This document shows positions 1-5,640 of a stretch of 5,884 nt of DNA, piece after piece. The notes below the pieces were generated by a model. The model saw only the letters and a program-made list of their open reading frames with translations. It was not told where the DNA came from and did no database searches. A program made the translations under genes and the position numbers. The DNA is from Clostridia bacterium (lineage in GTDB: Bacteria; Bacillota_A; Clostridia; Lachnospirales; Lachnospiraceae). Numbering within the stretch: the first letter of the stretch is position 1; each line of letters opens with the position of its first letter. The stretch spans positions 1-5,884 of the forward strand of contig JAAYYM010000691.1 of the NCBI GenBank assembly GCA_012515365.1, in the 5' to 3' direction.

Positions 1-372
1 CTTGCAAAGGTTGCTCAGATCGGAGCAGCATGCCATACGGGAAACGAAAGCTGCTTCTTTTCGCCAATTGTCAAAAAAGAATATAAAAACTTAAATTCAT
101 TAACGGTTTTTGAAACAGTTTATGATATAATAAAAGATAGGAAGTTAAATCCCAAGGAAGGCTCATATACCAATTACCTTTTTGAGAAAGGCATTGATAA
201 GATTTTGAAAAAAGTCGGTGAAGAAGCCACAGAAATTGTGATCGCTGCTAAAAATCCTGATAAAGAAGAAATCAAATATGAAATTTCCGATTTTCTTTAT
301 CATGTTATGGTATTGATGGTAGAAAACAATATTACCTGGGAGGATATCACAAGAGAATTAGCAAATCGATAA
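1..372 (+). CDS. hisIE: Histidine biosynthesis bifunctional protein HisIE, C-terminal part (5' end outside the window)
   Basis: Reading frame 1 is open from the left edge to TAA at 370-372 and gives 123 residues. The first 20 residues hold the CHTG..SCF motif (fragment residues 11-19) that closes the phosphoribosyl-AMP cyclohydrolase (HisI) domain and carries zinc-binding cysteines. From about residue 35 follows a complete HisE-type phosphoribosyl-ATP pyrophosphohydrolase domain: the stretch SYTNYLFEKG, then KKVGEEATE (71-79) and EISDFLYH (94-101), whose acidic residues bind Mg2+ in this all-alpha NTP-pyrophosphohydrolase family. By family knowledge the protein performs steps two and three of histidine synthesis in the cytoplasm: PR-ATP to PR-AMP, then ring opening to ProFAR. 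The HisI-HisE order in one chain is the usual bacterial fusion. The start codon and first HisI residues are missing because of the window edge. It is probably the last biosynthetic gene of a his operon lying to the left. Confidence 0.96.
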   Translation, partial: LAKVAQIGAACHTGNESCFFSPIVKKEYKNLNSLTVFETVYDIIKDRKLNPKEGSYTNYLFEKGIDKILKKVGEEATEIVIAAKNPDKEEIKYEISDFLYHVMVLMVENNITWEDITRELANR

Positions 373-377
373 TGTTC

Positions 378-386
378 AGGAGGTGA
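378..386 (+). promoter_or_regulatory. Ribosome binding site of the InlB-repeat protein gene
   Basis: AGGAGGTGA lies 7 nt (counted from AGGAGG) before the ATG at 391, a near-perfect match to the 16S rRNA anti-Shine-Dalgarno sequence. It fixes this start and sits in the 18-bp gap after the hisIE stop, so the gene can be translated efficiently from a his read-through transcript. Confidence 0.85.
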
Positions 387-390
387 TTGT

Positions 391-1164
391 ATGAAATCTA
401 AAAACTGGATGTTGAAAGGCAGCTTATTTTTGATTAGTCTGTTATTTTGTTGTTTGTTATCTGCTGATCAGGCCTATGCAGCACCTAGATATACGGTAAC
501 CTTTATTTATGGAGAAAAGATCAATGAACAAGAGGTTCCGGAAGGCGGATATGCTGTAATACCAACTGATACCTCGATGAAAGGGTATTCATTTTTAGGA
601 TGGACCGACAGTGCCATCAATATACAGTCAGATAAGATCATTCTTGGAATGTATGTTTCAAATACGCCTTTCGCTCCGTCAACAAATGCATTATCACCGA
701 TTAAAAAAGTAAATGATAATATGTCAGCTCCGTTTTTACCGGAATGGGCGTTATATCCGGCACAAAAAGGAGTACCTGGAGTCACCTGCGTAGTCAGATG
801 GTATAATGGAGTTAATCAGGAAATAATCAAACAGGATGTTGTCCCCTATGCATCTTCTCTGTCTGACCCTATCGAACCGGTGATGGAGGGCTATCGTTTT
901 GACGGCTGGGAAGGCTCATGGATGAATATCACTGAAGACCGTGCCATTAAAGCGCATTTTACTAAAACACATTATGTGTTTTTTGTCAATAATATCACCT
1001 ATGAAGGTTTTGCAGATCAGGTTGTAGCTGAAGGTGGAGATGTGGAATATCCACAGGAAACGCCAAAGCTGGAGGGGTATTATTTTACAGGAGACTGGGA
1101 AGGTGATATTACGAACGTTACTGATGATAGAGTGGTTATGGCAATCTATAAGCCGATTAATTGA
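391..1164 (+). CDS. Secreted protein with three InlB B-type (Listeria-Bacteroides) repeats
   Basis: The protein has 257 residues. Residues 1-30 form a classical signal peptide: K2, K4 and K9, a hydrophobic core (about 11-23) and an AYA cleavage site before A31. Three divergent copies of a 55-60 residue unit follow, at about 34-88, 133-190 and 195-253. Each begins with a strand of the YTVTF or VVRWYNG kind, then a hydrophilic turn, a central GYxFxGW-like element (GYSFLGW 65-71, GYRFDGW 167-173, GYYFTGDW 229-236), and ends I..D+.I.A.Y/F. This is the pattern of the InlB B-repeat/Flg_new family, a small beta fold found in extracellular adhesins. A 40-residue linker rich in Pro, Ser and Asn separates copies one and two. 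There is no LPXTG sorting signal, C-terminal membrane anchor or SH3/LysM-like wall-binding module, so it is probably released or held non-covalently. Only one cysteine (C133) remains in the mature part. It follows hisIE by 18 bp and ends before a terminator. The ligand and role are unknown; the fold call is firmer than any function. Confidence 0.85.
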   Translation: MKSKNWMLKGSLFLISLLFCCLLSADQAYAAPRYTVTFIYGEKINEQEVPEGGYAVIPTDTSMKGYSFLGWTDSAINIQSDKIILGMYVSNTPFAPSTNALSPIKKVNDNMSAPFLPEWALYPAQKGVPGVTCVVRWYNGVNQEIIKQDVVPYASSLSDPIEPVMEGYRFDGWEGSWMNITEDRAIKAHFTKTHYVFFVNNITYEGFADQVVAEGGDVEYPQETPKLEGYYFTGDWEGDITNVTDDRVVMAIYKPIN

Positions 1165-1177
1165 TTGAGATCATTAT

Positions 1178-1209
1178 AAACAGACATCATATGCTGATGT
1201 CTGTTTTTT
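1178..1209 (+). terminator. Rho-independent terminator after the InlB-repeat gene
   Basis: CAGACATCA (1181-1189) pairs perfectly with TGATGTCTG (1195-1203) across a 5-nt loop (TATGC), followed directly by six T (1204-1209). The AAA before the stem can extend it against the T tract. It begins 13 nt after the stop at 1164 and should end the his/InlB-repeat transcript. Confidence 0.9.
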
Positions 1210-1210
1210 G

Positions 1211-1240
1211 GTGATGAAAAGCATGGCTCATTCATATAAT
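1211..1240 (+). promoter_or_regulatory. Putative sigma-A-type promoter for the membrane protein/radical SAM operon
   Basis: A perfect -10 box, TATAAT, lies at 1235-1240. The best -35 candidate at 18 bp is GTGATG (1211-1216), which matches the TTGACA consensus only at its central TGA. The position fits: just after the terminator and about 14 nt before the AGGAGG at 1254-1259, implying a very short leader. The -10 is convincing and the -35 is weak. Confidence 0.5.
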
Positions 1241-1253
1241 AGGAAAAAGAAAA

Positions 1254-1259
1254 AGGAGG
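1254..1259 (+). promoter_or_regulatory. Ribosome binding site that decides between two overlapping ATG codons
   Basis: AGGAGG is 8 nt before the ATG at 1268 and only 4 nt before another ATG at 1264. The 1264 frame ends after five codons (stop at 1279-1281), so spacing and frame both favour 1268 as the true start. Confidence 0.75.
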
Positions 1260-1267
1260 CATTATGA

Positions 1268-1612
1268 ATGGCATGTCTTGAAGTTGACCAAAAAATTGAT
1301 CTGGTCAGAAGATTACGTGAAGAATCCTGTAAAAATGATATGAGACTGCGAACAGGCTGCCGAGATTACGATGAAACAGCCGAAACAAAAACGAATGAAA
1401 ATGAACCTATAAAAAAGCAGTTCCTGACCCTTAAGAGAAGAATTATTATTTCTATCTTTATGTTTGGAATCGTCAGTTTAGGGTATGTACAAAATACAAA
1501 GGAGTTAAAATCTCAGATCAGTACGTTACAGCAGACGGTATCTAAGGAGATGATAGATTTTAATTCAATTGATTTTATAAATCAAATCTATTATACTTTA
1601 ATGGATGTTTAA
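1268..1612 (+). CDS. Hypothetical single-pass membrane protein, 114 aa
   Basis: I do not recognise a named family. The N-terminal 55 residues are charged and hydrophilic, with a segment likely to be helical (QKIDLVRRLREES, 8-20), three cysteines (C3, C21, C31) and an acidic/Thr/Asn-rich stretch (34-48). A basic LKRR patch (55-58) immediately precedes one hydrophobic span of about 16 residues (59-74). By the positive-inside rule the N-terminus is then cytoplasmic and the last 40 residues outside. The outer part starts with a short amphipathic, possibly coiled-coil helix (about 78-95) and ends FINQIYYTLMDV. There is no signal peptidase site or lipobox. It is the first gene after the putative promoter and ends 21 bp before the radical SAM gene, so the two are probably co-transcribed. 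Codon use and A/T richness resemble the neighbours. A good Shine-Dalgarno sequence and this layout support a real gene. The topology resembles small envelope or division proteins, but no sequence motif supports that assignment. Confidence 0.72.
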   Translation: MACLEVDQKIDLVRRLREESCKNDMRLRTGCRDYDETAETKTNENEPIKKQFLTLKRRIIISIFMFGIVSLGYVQNTKELKSQISTLQQTVSKEMIDFNSIDFINQIYYTLMDV

Positions 1613-1620
1613 GATAGATA

Positions 1621-1626
1621 GAAGGG
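1621..1626 (+). promoter_or_regulatory. Ribosome binding site of the radical SAM gene
   Basis: GAAGGG lies 7 nt before the ATG at 1634, inside the 21-bp gap to the preceding gene. It is a moderate match to the Shine-Dalgarno consensus, and no other start codon nearby has a better one. Confidence 0.6.
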
Positions 1627-1633
1627 CGAAAAA

Positions 1634-3499
1634 ATGAGAAAACTTGCATTAAGTGAAGAAATACTGATGCTTGTCGAAAAACCGGCAAGATATATTGGCA
1701 ATGAAGTCAATGCCATTTATAAAAATAAGAATGAAATCTCAGTAAGGTTTGCTATGTGTTTTCCTGATGTTTATGAGATAGGAATGTCTCATCTGGGAAT
1801 ACAGATTTTATATGATATGTTGAATCAACGCGAAGATGTATGGTGTGAGCGTGTTTATTCGCCATGGACTGATCTTCATAAAATCATGAAAGAGCAGAAC
1901 ATACCGTTATTTGCATTAGAATCTCAGGATCCGGTCAGGGAGTTTGATTTCCTTGGTATTACCATTCAATATGAAATGTGTTATACCAATATAATGCAGA
2001 TACTTGATTTAAGCCATATTCCATATGAATCTAAGAATAGAACATGGGATGATCCAATTGTGATCGGTGGAGGTCCGTGTACATATAATCCGGAACCGCT
2101 CGCAGACTATTTTGATCTGTTCTATATTGGTGAGGGAGAAACTTCATATCCGTTGTTACTGGATACGTATATAAATTGTCGTAAAAATGGAGCGTCCAGA
2201 GAGGAATTCCTTCTGAAAGCTGCTCATATACCGGGAATTTATGTACCAATGTTTTATCAGGTGACTTATCATGAGGATGGAACGCTTGCTTCTTTTACAC
2301 CAACTAAAGATGTTCCATGTAAGATAAAGAAAGTCATTGTGAATGATGTCAGTAACACCTATTACCCGAAAAAACCGGTGGTACCGTTTATTAAAGTGAC
2401 CCAGGACAGAGTAGTACTGGAAATTCAACGTGGCTGTATCAGAGGATGCAGGTTCTGTCAGGCAGGAATGGTCTATCGGCCTGTCAGAGAACGTGATATT
2501 CAGATGCTTAAAGAATATGCATATGAAATGCTTAAAAATACAGGTCATGAAGAAATTTCTTTAAGCTCATTAAGCTCAAGTGATTATACAAAGCTTGGCG
2601 AGCTGGTTGATTTTTTGGTTGAAGAGTTTTCAGGAAAGGGGATCAATATTTCACTTCCATCCTTACGTATCGATGCCTTTTTCCTTGATATTATGAGTAA
2701 AGTACAGGATATCCGCAAAAGCTCTCTTACCTTTGCACCGGAAGCAGGCTCTCAGAGGTTGCGAAATGTGATCAACAAAGGATTGACAGAAGAATCAATT
2801 CTGAATGGTGCTTCACTTGCCTTTAAAGGTGGCTGGAATAAGGTTAAGCTTTATTTTATGCTGGGACTGCCGACTGAGACAGAAGAAGATATGCGTGGAA
2901 TAGCGCAGCTGTCTGATCAGATTGCAAGGCTTTATTATGAGTTGATTCCAAAAGAACAAAGAACAGGAAAGGTACAGATCACGGCAAGCAGCTCCTTCTT
3001 TATTCCGAAACCGTTTACTCCACTGCAATGGGCGTCGATGTTTACAGCAGATGAATATATGGATAAAGCCAGATTTGTCAATCATTGCGTCAAAGAGCAG
3101 CTAAACCAGAAGAGCATCCGTTATAATTGGCATGAAGCGCATCTGAGCGTTTTAGAAGGTGTGCTGGCACGTGGCGACAGAAGAGTTGGAAAAGCATTGC
3201 TTTCTGCTTATGAAAAGGGCTGCCTGTTTGATTCGTGGTCTGACTTTTTTAAAAACGATATGTGGTTAGAAGCTTTTGCAGAAAATGATATTTCCATTGA
3301 TTTTTATAATTTAAGAAAACGTGATTTAGATGAATTGCTTCCATGGGATTTTATAGACGTCGGTGTCACAAAAGAATTTTTAAAGCGAGAATGGAAGCAA
3401 GCTATGAATGCGGTTGTGACGCCTAACTGTCGTGAAGCGTGTTCAGGATGTGGTGCTAAATCATTTGGTGGGGGTGTCTGCTATGAAAATCAGGCTTAA
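1634..3499 (+). CDS. B12-binding-like radical SAM protein, TIGR03960-like family, function unknown
   Basis: The protein has 621 residues, close to the usual length of the stand-alone family. Residues about 15-130 carry the conserved block FPDVYEIGMSHLGIQILYDM (43-62), a Rossmann-like region related to cobalamin-binding domains. The DxHxxG cobalamin-ligand motif is not visible, so B12 binding is uncertain. GGGPCTYNPEPLADYFD (145-161) and IGEGE (165-169) follow, as in the B12-binding radical SAM group. The radical SAM core starts at RGCIRGCRFCQAG (266-278); C268, C272 and C275 form the CxxxCxxC motif that holds the [4Fe-4S] cluster cleaving S-adenosylmethionine. FAPEAGSQRLRNVINKG (367-383) and YFMLGLPTETEEDM (407-420) are later barrel strands. 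The C-terminus has four more cysteines (C599, C603, C606, C616). Family membership is confident; the substrate is not known to me. The next gene, DUF2344, is its standard partner and is fused to it in some genomes. The neighbouring RNase E/G and rplU suggest an RNA or ribosome-related role by inference only. Confidence 0.93.
   Translation: MRKLALSEEILMLVEKPARYIGNEVNAIYKNKNEISVRFAMCFPDVYEIGMSHLGIQILYDMLNQREDVWCERVYSPWTDLHKIMKEQNIPLFALESQDPVREFDFLGITIQYEMCYTNIMQILDLSHIPYESKNRTWDDPIVIGGGPCTYNPEPLADYFDLFYIGEGETSYPLLLDTYINCRKNGASREEFLLKAAHIPGIYVPMFYQVTYHEDGTLASFTPTKDVPCKIKKVIVNDVSNTYYPKKPVVPFIKVTQDRVVLEIQRGCIRGCRFCQAGMVYRPVRERDIQMLKEYAYEMLKNTGHEEISLSSLSSSDYTKLGELVDFLVEEFSGKGINISLPSLRIDAFFLDIMSKVQDIRKSSLTFAPEAGSQRLRNVINKGLTEESILNGASLAFKGGWNKVKLYFMLGLPTETEEDMRGIAQLSDQIARLYYELIPKEQRTGKVQITASSSFFIPKPFTPLQWASMFTADEYMDKARFVNHCVKEQLNQKSIRYNWHEAHLSVLEGVLARGDRRVGKALLSAYEKGCLFDSWSDFFKNDMWLEAFAENDISIDFYNLRKRDLDELLPWDFIDVGVTKEFLKREWKQAMNAVVTPNCREACSGCGAKSFGGGVCYENQA
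3467..3476 (+). promoter_or_regulatory. G-rich ribosome binding site inside the end of the radical SAM gene
   Basis: GGTGGGGGTG ends 6 nt before the ATG at 3483 and can act as a Shine-Dalgarno sequence. The same bases encode the Gly-Gly-Gly-Val of the radical SAM C-terminus. With the 17-nt gene overlap this suggests that translation of DUF2344 is coupled to that of the radical SAM protein. Confidence 0.5.
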
Positions 3500-4220
3500 A
3501 TTTTCAAAACATGGAGTCATAAAATACATTGGACATCTTGATGTAATGCGTTACTTTCAGAAATTAATGAGAAGAGCACAGATTGATATCAAATATTCTA
3601 CTGGAATGAGTCCACATCAGATTATGTCGTTTGCAATGCCGCTTGGTGTCGGTGTTGAAAGTGATGGCGAATATCTGGATATAGAAGTAGAGAGCACAGA
3701 TTCATCAGCTGCATCAATCAATCGAATGAATGCGATCATGTCAGAAGGAATCGTCATTACAGAATACAAACAGCTTCCGGATCATGCAAAGAATGCGATG
3801 TCAAGCGTGGCTGCAGCAGATTATGTTGTACAAATTTTAGATGAGTATGCTCCGGATTTTGATTTAAAAACTATATTGACTGAATTTATGGCTCAAAAGG
3901 AATTATTAGTACTAAAAAAAACAAAGAAGAGTGAAAAGGAAATCGATATCAAACCGTATATCTATGAAATGTATCTTCTTGACAATGATGTGTCTGCGTC
4001 AGCAGATGAAGAACAGGTAGCGCATCATATCCCGGCAGTTTTTATGAAATTATCTGCTGGAAGTGAAGTGAATATAAAACCTAATCTTGTCATGGAAGCG
4101 CTCTTTTCCTTTGCAGGAACTGAGCTTCATAAGTTCGGATTTCATGTTACAAGAAAAGAATTATATACGTTGCAGCAGGGCGCTTATGTAACACTTGGCA
4201 GCATAGGGGAAGATATATAG
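3483..4220 (+). CDS. DUF2344/TIGR03936-like protein, partner of the radical SAM protein
   Basis: I place the start at ATG 3483, giving 245 residues (MKIRLKFSKHG), because the family begins with this strand and a G-rich ribosome binding site lies 6 nt upstream. The same frame has an earlier ATG at 3432, but the 17 residues it would add lie wholly inside the radical SAM gene and do not look like the family. Conserved blocks are YIGHLDVMRYFQKLMRRA (15-32), YSTGMSPHQIMSFAMPLGVG (38-57) and VESDGEYLDIEV (58-69). The middle is acidic and lysine-rich and varies more. There are no cysteines, so it carries no iron-sulfur cluster of its own. The gene overlaps the radical SAM gene by 17 nt in the +1 frame. 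The family occurs next to or fused with TIGR03960 proteins, so it is probably a subunit or substrate-binding partner of that enzyme. No biochemical function is known to me. The 24-bp gap to the RNase gene indicates the same operon. Confidence 0.9.
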   Translation: MKIRLKFSKHGVIKYIGHLDVMRYFQKLMRRAQIDIKYSTGMSPHQIMSFAMPLGVGVESDGEYLDIEVESTDSSAASINRMNAIMSEGIVITEYKQLPDHAKNAMSSVAAADYVVQILDEYAPDFDLKTILTEFMAQKELLVLKKTKKSEKEIDIKPYIYEMYLLDNDVSASADEEQVAHHIPAVFMKLSAGSEVNIKPNLVMEALFSFAGTELHKFGFHVTRKELYTLQQGAYVTLGSIGEDI

Positions 4221-4230
4221 ATATCGACAA

Positions 4231-4238
4231 AAGAAGGA
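4231..4238 (+). promoter_or_regulatory. Ribosome binding site of the RNase E/G gene
   Basis: AAGAAGGA ends 6 nt before the ATG at 4245, in the 24-bp spacer after DUF2344. It supports this start, which also gives an N-terminus (FIITKWKQGILSLLLED) of family type. Confidence 0.65.
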
Positions 4239-4244
4239 CAATAG

Positions 4245-5471
4245 ATGGAACGAACACAGAAATTTATCATTACAAAATGGAAGCAGGGAATTCTTTCTCT
4301 GCTCTTAGAAGACAATAAAGATCTTGAGATTCATTATGATGAATTATCAGATGTTCAGGTAGGGAATATTTATATTGCAAAAGTGAAAGATGTGGTTAAG
4401 AACATCAATGCAGCATTTGTAGAAATTATTCCGGGGACGAAATGTTATCTTTCTTTAGAAAATACGATACAGCCGATTTATTTGAACCGCTTGAATCAAA
4501 ATGCAAAAGCAAAGCTGGTTCAGGGTGATGAAATACTGGTACAGGTCGTGAAGGAACAAGTGAAAACAAAAGATGCTGTCGTTACAACTGAGCTTTCATT
4601 TGCCGGACAATATGTTGTTCTTTCTTCGGGAAGTGGGCTGATTCGTGTTTCTTCAAAGCTTACTGAAGAACAACGAGCACATTTAAGAACAGAATTAAAA
4701 GCCTATATTCCTAAAGATATCAATGTCATTATTCGAACTAATTCACAATATGCCAAAACAGACGAGATTATACAGGAGCTTACAGACTTAAATGATCAGC
4801 GAAACAGATTGATTGAAACAGCAAAACACAGAACCTGTTATTGTGTAATGTGGCAGCCCCCTAAGAAATATATGACTTTGATCAGAGATTTGAAACAAGA
4901 AGTGCTCTGTGAAATTGTGACTGACGATGAGGAACTCTATCAGGAACTGCTTTCTTATAAACAAAGTAAGATTGATCAAAATCACGATCTGCAAATCAAG
5001 TATTATAAAGACAAGTTATTACCACTGATCAAACATTACAGTATTGAAACACGGCTTGAGAAGGCTCTGTGCAAGCGTGTGTGGCTTAAATCGGGAGGAT
5101 ATCTTGTCATTGAACCAACGGAAGCTTTGACATCAATTGACGTCAATACGGGCAAATATGACGGCAAAAAGAATTTACAGGATACCTTCTTGAAAATCAA
5201 TCTGGAGGCAGCTGCGGAAACAGTAAGACAGCTTCGACTGCGAAATCTGTCTGGAATTATTATTGTTGATTTTATTAATATGGAACGAAAAGAAGACCGT
5301 GATCTTTTACTTGAAAATCTGAGGGAACTAGTAAAAAATGACAGAGTCAAAACACAGGTTCATGATATGACAGCGCTTCAGCTGGTAGAAATCACAAGAA
5401 AAAAGATGGACAGACCGCTATATGAAAAATTATCAAACAAAACTGATTTGATATACACTGATATAAAGTAG
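4245..5471 (+). CDS. rng: Ribonuclease E/G family endoribonuclease, short form without the zinc-link
   Basis: The protein has 408 residues and should cut single-stranded A/U-rich RNA in rRNA maturation and mRNA decay, with a preference for 5'-monophosphate ends (family knowledge). An S1 RNA-binding domain covers about 36-118 (VGNIYIAKVKDV, NAAFVEI). The 5'-sensor part contains VIIRTNS (161-167), where R164 and T165 align with the E. coli RNase E phosphate-binding R169 and T170. The DNase I-like catalytic part has SIDVNTGKY (297-305) and IIIVDFINM (338-346). D299, N301 and D342 match E. coli D303, N305 and D346, with the same 43-residue spacing between the two Mg2+-binding aspartates. LEAAAETVRQLRLRNLSG (320-337) is a family hallmark. 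After EITRKKMDRPL (382-392), where relatives usually have a CPxC zinc-link, the chain ends in 16 residues with no cysteine. There is also no RNase E-type C-terminal scaffold. Catalysis looks intact; the usual mode of oligomerisation may not be. It is the last gene of its cluster. Confidence 0.93.
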   Translation: MERTQKFIITKWKQGILSLLLEDNKDLEIHYDELSDVQVGNIYIAKVKDVVKNINAAFVEIIPGTKCYLSLENTIQPIYLNRLNQNAKAKLVQGDEILVQVVKEQVKTKDAVVTTELSFAGQYVVLSSGSGLIRVSSKLTEEQRAHLRTELKAYIPKDINVIIRTNSQYAKTDEIIQELTDLNDQRNRLIETAKHRTCYCVMWQPPKKYMTLIRDLKQEVLCEIVTDDEELYQELLSYKQSKIDQNHDLQIKYYKDKLLPLIKHYSIETRLEKALCKRVWLKSGGYLVIEPTEALTSIDVNTGKYDGKKNLQDTFLKINLEAAAETVRQLRLRNLSGIIIVDFINMERKEDRDLLLENLRELVKNDRVKTQVHDMTALQLVEITRKKMDRPLYEKLSNKTDLIYTDIK

Positions 5472-5527
5472 AATTTGTATGTAAATTAACTAGATAAAAT
5501 TTATATGTAATTTGATTGGATACAGAG
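5472..5527 (+). repeat. A/T-rich spacer with two near-identical 13-bp direct repeats
   Basis: AATTTGTATGTAA (5472-5484) and AATTTATATGTAA (5498-5510) match at 12 of 13 positions with a 26-bp period. They lie between the RNase stop and the rplU -35 box. No G/C-rich hairpin with a T tract is present here, so I see no terminator for the upstream operon. The A/T-rich second copy lies near the place expected for an UP element (about 20-30 bp upstream of the -35). It may also be chance in A/T-rich DNA. Confidence 0.4.
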
Positions 5528-5556
5528 TTGACGAAATCGGAGGATTGTGCTATTAT
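5528..5556 (+). promoter_or_regulatory. Strong sigma-A-type promoter of rplU, extended -10
   Basis: The -35 box TTGACG (5528-5533; 5 of 6 consensus) and the -10 box TATTAT (5551-5556; 5 of 6) are separated by the ideal 17 bp. TG at 5548-5549, one base before the -10, makes it an extended -10 promoter. Transcription should begin near 5562-5564, giving a leader of about 83 nt. Such strength suits a ribosomal protein operon. Confidence 0.85.
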
Positions 5557-5562
5557 ATCATA

Positions 5563-5640
5563 GTATGCCGCATAGAGAGGTTATAAATGTGTAGTGAATT
5601 TATCACACTACCGTATCTAGCGAGTAAATTATTAGGAGGT
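5563..5640 (+). ncRNA. L21 leader-like structured 5' UTR (ribosomal protein autoregulatory element)
   Basis: An outer helix pairs CGC-TAGA (5569-5571 and 5573-5576, with A5572 bulged) with TCTAGCG (5616-5622), 7 bp. An inner hairpin pairs GTAGTG (5591-5596) with CACTAC (5606-5611) around a 9-nt loop. The 14-nt purine- and A/T-rich strand between them (5577-5590) is largely unpaired in this model. The L21 leader is a known Firmicute RNA family upstream of rplU, thought to bind L21. Position, size and two-helix shape agree, but I could not align to the family model. No terminator hairpin follows. The ribosome binding site begins only 11 nt after the outer helix, so control of translation initiation is the more likely mode (inference). 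Confidence 0.6.

Noticed and set aside
507..785. Minus-strand open frame of 92 codons opposite the InlB-repeat gene
   Set aside because: It lies wholly inside a gene with signal peptide and repeats, has no ribosome binding site that I could see and resembles no protein family.
2031..2548. Two overlapping minus-strand open frames within the radical SAM gene
   Set aside because: The opposite strand encodes conserved radical SAM family motifs throughout. These frames are shadows with atypical composition.
2558..2579. Short direct repeat TTTAAGCTCA/ATTAAGCTCA inside the radical SAM gene
   Set aside because: It encodes the LSSLSSSDY stretch, where repeated Leu-Ser codons explain the repeat. There is no sign of a site or element.
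2813..3085. Minus-strand open frame of 90 codons within the radical SAM gene
   Set aside because: It is antisense to conserved family sequence, and its Cys/His/Arg-rich composition is typical of shadow translation.
3432..3482. Upstream ATG at 3432 as the start of the DUF2344 gene
   Set aside because: The extra 17 residues come from the radical SAM coding region in another frame, while family similarity begins at the ATG at 3483, which has its own G-rich ribosome binding site.
4788..5350. Two minus-strand open frames (4788-4994 and 5036-5350) opposite the RNase gene
   Set aside because: They overlie conserved RNase E/G motifs. The Ser/Arg-rich translation of the second is typical of a shadow frame.
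5483..5502. AAATT/AATTT potential hairpin after the RNase gene as a terminator
   Set aside because: Five A-T pairs around a 10-nt loop with no following T tract would not terminate transcription.
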